Assembly: GCA_955652925.1 (NCBI GenBank)
Contig: CATPCO010000043.1
Coordinates: 1 to 7,167, forward strand
DNA length: 7,167 nucleotides
Reading direction: 5' to 3'
Source of the DNA: an uncultured Xanthobacteraceae bacterium
GTDB taxonomy: Bacteria > Pseudomonadota > Alphaproteobacteria > Rhizobiales > Xanthobacteraceae
Both the position numbers and the translations under genes were made by a program. Shown piece after piece: positions 3,776 through 7,167 of the stretch. Within the stretch, counting starts at the first letter, position 1. Each line of letters starts with the position of its first letter. A model generated the notes under the pieces. That model saw only the letters and a program-made list of their open reading frames with translations, was not told the origin of the DNA and ran no database searches.

Positions 3776-6553
3776 GTGAACAGCTCGCATCAAGATTTCC
3801 GTCCGGTGAGAATTCGCGCATCGGCTGGCACCCTGGTGGCGGCCCCGGATGGCATTGACGCAATTGCTATTCAACCGCGCGATACTGCCCGCCCACAACA
3901 CAGCCCCCAGCCTTTATCCCTCCCCCGTTTGCGGGGGAGGGAAGGGTGGGGGCGCGAGTCTGCGATCACGGCTGCGATCACACGGCTGGTGCAGCTGTCG
4001 AGTCGCTATGCTTGGCCGGTGATCCTCGGTTTTCTGCTCCTCGCAGTAGTCTCGGCGAGCTATTTCACGCGGTACGTTACAATGACTACCGACAGCAAAA
4101 AGCTCTTGTCGAGCTCGCTGCCATGGCGCGAGCAGGAGAAGATGCTTGATGCTGCCTTTCCGCACCGGACTGACCAGATCATCGCGGTAATCGATGCGAC
4201 CACGCCGGAGGCCGCCGATGACGCCGCCGATGCGCTGGTGAATGGGCTCGCATCCAGGACGCACGTCATCCGTAGCATCAGCCGTCCCGATGGCGGCGAG
4301 TTCTTCGAGCGCAATGGCATCCTCTTGCTCGGTCTGGAGGACGTTCAACGTACAACCGCAGACCTGATTTCTGCGCAGCCCTTTCTCGGAACGCTGGCCG
4401 CCGATCCGACGTTGCGCGGTGTCTTTCGCACATTGTCGCAGTCGCTCGAAGGTGTGCGCCTGGGGAAAGCGAAACTGGAGGACATCCAGCCGGCGGTCAT
4501 AGCCCTCGCTGACGCATTGGAGCACCTGGCGAGCGGAAGGAAGCCGGCTTTCTCCTGGCGCACGCTGATCGCTGGCCGGCCGCCGAAGCCCTCGGAGCTT
4601 CGTCGCTTCGTGAACATCGAGCCGATCCTCGATTTCAGTGATTTGCAGCCCGGGCGTAAAGCAACGGCGGTGATACGCGATGCGGCGGCCAGGCTCGGCC
4701 TCACGCCCGAACTAGGAGTGAAGGTGCGTCTCACCGGACCGGTTGCGCTTGCGGACGAGGAGTTTGCCTCGGTCGCGGACGGCGCAGTCCTCAACGGCGT
4801 CATCACGTTGCTTCTTGTCGGCCTGGTGCTGTGGCTCGCACTGAGAAAGGCACGCATCATCCTGGCCGTTTTTGTCAATCTCGTCTTCGGATTGCTTTAT
4901 ACAGCCGCCGTCGGCCTGTGGATGGTAGGAGCGCTGAACCTTATCTCGGTCGCATTTGCTGTGCTCTTTGTTGGCCTCGGCGTTGATTTCGGCATTCAGT
5001 TCTGCGTCCGCTGCCGCTCGGAGCGGCATGCGTCCGGCGATCTCGATCAGGCACTGCTGGCGACGGCACGCGGAATTGCGGGGCCGCTTGTGCTCGCAGC
5101 CGTGGCGATCGCGACCGCGTTCTGCTCGTTCCTGCCAACCGCATATCGGGGCCTTTCCGAGCTCGGCCTGATCGCCGGAGTGGGCATCATCATCGCGCTC
5201 GCAACGACATTGACCCTGCTTCCGGCCTTGCTCACGGTGCTCAAACCACCCCCCGAGCGGAAGCCGATCGGTTATGCCGCGCTGGCGCCTTTGGACCGTT
5301 TTCTGGAAAAGCGTCGCAATTGGATAGTCGGGACGACGCTGGCCGCAACCATTCTTGGTTTGCCGCTCCTTGCCGGTTTGCGCTTCGACTTCAATCCACT
5401 CGATCTGCGCGCGCAGGATGCTGAATCGGTCGTGACATTACTCGACTTGATGAAGATTCCCGATACGAGCCCTGACACGGTCGATGTGCTCCGAAGCAAC
5501 CTCGCCCACGCCTCGGCGACTGCAGCGGAGCTGCGGAAATTGCCGGAGGTCGGCCGGGTGGTGACGTTGCAAAGTTTCGTTCCGGAGGACGAGGAGGCCA
5601 AGCTCGCCCTGATCGACGACGCGAGTTTTTTCTTTCAGAACACACTTAGCCCCGACGAGGTTGATCCCGAGCCGACGCCGGCAGAGACGGCAGAGGCGAT
5701 CAGGAACCTGGTCCGTGACCTGTCCGATTCGGCGCGTGAACTCAACAGTCCCGCCGCGGCACAGGCGCGCCGCCTCGCAATGGCGCTCGCGCCGCTTGCG
5801 ACGGGGCCGGCGGCTGCGCTGGACGAAGTGCGGCACGCTCTGATCCCGCCGCTGAGCACTACGCTTCGTCAGGCAAGATATCTGCTCTCCGCCGAGCACG
5901 TGAGCATCGAGACTCTTCCCTCGGCCCTCAAGCAGGCATGGATGTCCACGGACGGGCGAGCCCGGATCGAGGTGGCGCCGAAGGCAGACGCCAACGACAA
6001 TGCGTCCCTGCACCGCTTCGTCATGGCAGTTCGAACTGTCACACCCGATGCCGCCGGAAAGCCGATTTTCGCCATCGAGGCCGCATCGAGCGTCGTCACC
6101 GCATTTGCCCAGGCCGGCATCTTGTCGGCAGTGGCGATTGCGTTCGTCCTGTTCGTTGCACTGCGCCGTTGGGTAGACGTTGCATTGACTCTGGTGCCCC
6201 TGCTTGTTGCCATTGTCGTCACGCTGGAAATCTGCGTATTGATCGGGTTGCAGTTGAATTTCGCCAACATCATCGCGCTGCCGCTTCTTCTCGGTGTCGG
6301 CGTCGCCTTCAAGATCTACTATATCGTTGCTTGGCGTTCAGGTGAGACGAACTTCCTGCAATCGAGCCTCACGCGAGCCGTGTTCTACAGTGCCGCCACG
6401 ACCGCCATCGCATTCGGGAGCTTGTGCTTCTCACATCACCCGGGAACATCGAGCATGGGCAAGCTCATGGCCCTGTCGCTCCTGACGACCCTCTCGGCCG
6501 CAGTCATTTTCCAGCCGGCTCTGCTTGCTACCCAGCAACGGAAACCCGCGTGA
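3776..6553 (+). CDS. hpnN: HpnN, hopanoid-associated RND-family lipid transporter (start uncertain)
   Basis: The product is 925 residues from GTG at 3776. HpnN is an inner-membrane RND protein proposed to move hopanoids toward the outer membrane. TM1 lies at about 80-97 (WPVILGFLLLAVVSASYF), followed by a first periplasmic domain (about 100-335). A five-helix bundle (about 335-490) contains the RND motif GLGVDFGIQF with D404. TM7 is about 515-535, then a second periplasmic domain (about 536-775) and a final five helices (about 778-918). The segment LLLGVGVAFKIYYIVAWR (837-854) and SHHPGTSSMGKLMALSLL near the end are typical of HpnN rather than drug-efflux RND pumps. Conserved HpnN sequence begins near residue 63 (AITAAITRLVQL). 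Residues 1-62 look like translated non-coding DNA including a dispersed hairpin repeat, and there is no ribosome site before 3776. No in-frame ATG occurs near the conserved start; GTG at 3989, TTG at 3929 or a non-canonical ATC at 3965 are alternatives. It is divergent from hpnM and is followed by mlaA. Confidence 0.92.
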   Translation: MNSSHQDFRPVRIRASAGTLVAAPDGIDAIAIQPRDTARPQHSPQPLSLPRLRGREGWGRESAITAAITRLVQLSSRYAWPVILGFLLLAVVSASYFTRYVTMTTDSKKLLSSSLPWREQEKMLDAAFPHRTDQIIAVIDATTPEAADDAADALVNGLASRTHVIRSISRPDGGEFFERNGILLLGLEDVQRTTADLISAQPFLGTLAADPTLRGVFRTLSQSLEGVRLGKAKLEDIQPAVIALADALEHLASGRKPAFSWRTLIAGRPPKPSELRRFVNIEPILDFSDLQPGRKATAVIRDAAARLGLTPELGVKVRLTGPVALADEEFASVADGAVLNGVITLLLVGLVLWLALRKARIILAVFVNLVFGLLYTAAVGLWMVGALNLISVAFAVLFVGLGVDFGIQFCVRCRSERHASGDLDQALLATARGIAGPLVLAAVAIATAFCSFLPTAYRGLSELGLIAGVGIIIALATTLTLLPALLTVLKPPPERKPIGYAALAPLDRFLEKRRNWIVGTTLAATILGLPLLAGLRFDFNPLDLRAQDAESVVTLLDLMKIPDTSPDTVDVLRSNLAHASATAAELRKLPEVGRVVTLQSFVPEDEEAKLALIDDASFFFQNTLSPDEVDPEPTPAETAEAIRNLVRDLSDSARELNSPAAAQARRLAMALAPLATGPAAALDEVRHALIPPLSTTLRQARYLLSAEHVSIETLPSALKQAWMSTDGRARIEVAPKADANDNASLHRFVMAVRTVTPDAAGKPIFAIEAASSVVTAFAQAGILSAVAIAFVLFVALRRWVDVALTLVPLLVAIVVTLEICVLIGLQLNFANIIALPLLLGVGVAFKIYYIVAWRSGETNFLQSSLTRAVFYSAATTAIAFGSLCFSHHPGTSSMGKLMALSLLTTLSAAVIFQPALLATQQRKPA
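3918..3953 (+). repeat. Dispersed G/C-tract hairpin repeat overlapping the hpnN 5' end
   Basis: A 10-bp perfect stem (CCCTCCCCCG at 3918-3927, CGGGGGAGGG at 3932-3941) with a TTTG loop is followed by AAGGGTGGGGGC. This is the form of a common rhizobial intergenic repeat. When read in frame it yields the tell-tale peptide LPRLRGREGWG, often seen at over-extended N-termini. Its presence argues that the true hpnN start lies after it, or that it has inserted into the gene start. The purine-rich right arm could act as a ribosome site for a start around 3960-3990. Confidence 0.7.
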
Positions 6554-6607
6554 TGTTTACAGCTGTGGCAAAAAAGTAACAGTCTAGCGATACACAACTG
6601 ATAGCGT

Positions 6608-6637
6608 AGGGCCAGTGATACGGTACGCCGTAGCCCT
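6608..6637. other. Nested hairpin in the hpnN-mlaA spacer
   Basis: An outer stem AGGGC/GCCCT (6608-6612 and 6633-6637) encloses an inner stem TACGG/CCGTA (6619-6623 and 6628-6632) with a TACG loop. A six-base bulge (6613-6618) lies only on the left side. No T-run follows, so it is not a standard terminator. It sits 61 bases before the mlaA start and may be an mRNA leader structure or an RNA-processing site. It may also be chance. Confidence 0.3.
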
Positions 6638-6698
6638 GGGTTGCGGCGTAGATTGTCGCGCGCGGCATCGAGACCGCGACAGGGGATGGAAAAGAGTC

Positions 6699-7167
6699 AT
6701 GCGTTGCGCTCAAGGTCGGGTCCGACGGGCGATCGCGTGCGTATTGTCGCTGCTCCTGAGCGCCTGCGCGGCAGCACATCGAGACGCCTCGCTGCCAGTC
6801 AGCGATCCCAACGAGCAAACCAATCGTGAGTTGATGGCCGCGAACCAGGCGGTCTTGCGACCCGTGTCAGAGGCAGTACAAGCCGTGATTCCCGGGCCCG
6901 TACACGAGCGCTTGCATGATTTCAATTCAAATCTGAAGGAGCCGCGCATCTTCGTAAACGACGTGCTGCAATTGCGTTTCGAAGCAGCGGCACATACGGC
7001 GGGCCGCTTTGTCGTGAATTCGACGGTGGGCCTCGGCGGCCTTCTCGATGTCGCTAGCCGCGAGGGCATTCCGCAGGCGAGCGGGGACTTCGGCCAGACT
7101 CTGTTTGTCTGGGGCGTCAGCGAGGGCCCGTACGTGGTGCTTCCCTATCTGGGGCCCTCGACGCTGC
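6699..7167 (+). CDS. mlaA: MlaA/VacJ family outer-membrane lipoprotein, 3' end cut by the window
   Basis: The first 156 codons are present, with no stop before the window ends; the family is usually about 230-280 residues. A lipoprotein signal peptide is clear: basic start (RVRR), hydrophobic core and lipobox L20-S-A-C23. The mature part shows the MlaA signatures in order: DPNEQTNR (36-43), DFNSNLKEP (74-82), RFVVNSTVG (103-111), GGLLDVA (113-119), DFGQTL (130-135), VWGV (137-140) and GPYVVLPYLGPS (143-154). MlaA forms a ring-like channel in the inner leaflet of the outer membrane. It passes phospholipid to the periplasmic carrier MlaC in the Mla pathway. Here it follows hpnN by 145 bp on the same strand, and an MlaC-like carrier (hpnM) is at the same locus, implying joint work. 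ATG at 6699 is preceded by purine-rich GGAAAAGAG (6688-6696). An ATG at 6686 is out of frame. Confidence 0.93.
   Translation, partial: MRCAQGRVRRAIACVLSLLLSACAAAHRDASLPVSDPNEQTNRELMAANQAVLRPVSEAVQAVIPGPVHERLHDFNSNLKEPRIFVNDVLQLRFEAAAHTAGRFVVNSTVGLGGLLDVASREGIPQASGDFGQTLFVWGVSEGPYVVLPYLGPSTL

Noticed and set aside
3914..4525. 203-residue minus-strand open frame over the 5' part of hpnN
   Set aside because: Antisense shadow; its C-terminal end is the reverse reading of the dispersed repeat.
5438..6013. 191-residue minus-strand open frame within hpnN
   Set aside because: Antisense shadow with Arg-rich composition and no domain; the plus strand is clear RND transporter sequence.
6641..6829. 62-residue plus-strand open frame overlapping the mlaA start, with an ATG at 6686
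   Set aside because: It is in another frame from mlaA, whose lipoprotein signal and MlaA motifs are unambiguous.
6710..7069. 119-residue minus-strand open frame over mlaA
   Set aside because: Antisense shadow of the conserved MlaA coding sequence.

Overview
The window looks like a G+C-rich alphaproteobacterial chromosome segment. A Hyphomicrobiales host (Bradyrhizobium / Rhodopseudomonas / Pseudolabrys neighbourhood) is my best guess. Three things suggest it: a hopanoid-associated HpnM/HpnN pair, a long-form CocE/NonD hydrolase, and two copies of the C-rich/G-rich hairpin repeats that litter rhizobial intergenic DNA. No tRNA, rRNA, CRISPR array, transposase or phage gene was seen.

Left part (1-2582): the 5' end of a probable exported protein runs leftward off the window (1-101, minus). 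A small three-helix PQ-loop/SemiSWEET-like membrane protein follows (284-583, plus), then a 647-residue CocE/NonD family serine hydrolase (639-2582, plus). The hydrolase has the GxSxGG nucleophile elbow and the GPWAHG histidine, but carries Asn245 where the family normally has the catalytic Asp.

Middle part (2583-3775): a double-hairpin dispersed repeat (2634-2686) is followed by a 49-codon open frame (2708-2857). Its first 24 codons resemble the N-terminus of tryptophan synthase alpha (TrpA) and then diverge abruptly, so this is most likely a trpA 5' remnant. Next, on the minus strand, is hpnM (2867-3496), an MlaC/Ttg2D-like periplasmic lipid carrier. A divergent intergenic region (3497-3775) contains a TTGACA box facing hpnM, a 10-bp direct repeat and a long imperfect inverted repeat.

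Right part (3776-7167): hpnN (to 6553) encodes a twelve-helix RND-family hopanoid transporter. Its annotated N-terminus is suspicious because a second dispersed hairpin repeat (3918-3953) is read in frame just before the conserved protein begins. After a 145-bp gap with a nested hairpin comes mlaA/vacJ (6699 to the window end, 3' truncated), an outer-membrane lipoprotein of the Mla lipid pathway.

Together hpnM, hpnN and mlaA would give an inner-membrane RND pump, a periplasmic carrier and an outer-membrane lipid channel at one locus, with no MlaFEDB ABC transporter visible. This suggests a hopanoid/phospholipid trafficking module powered by an RND protein. The cocE and SemiSWEET-like genes have no evident link to it.
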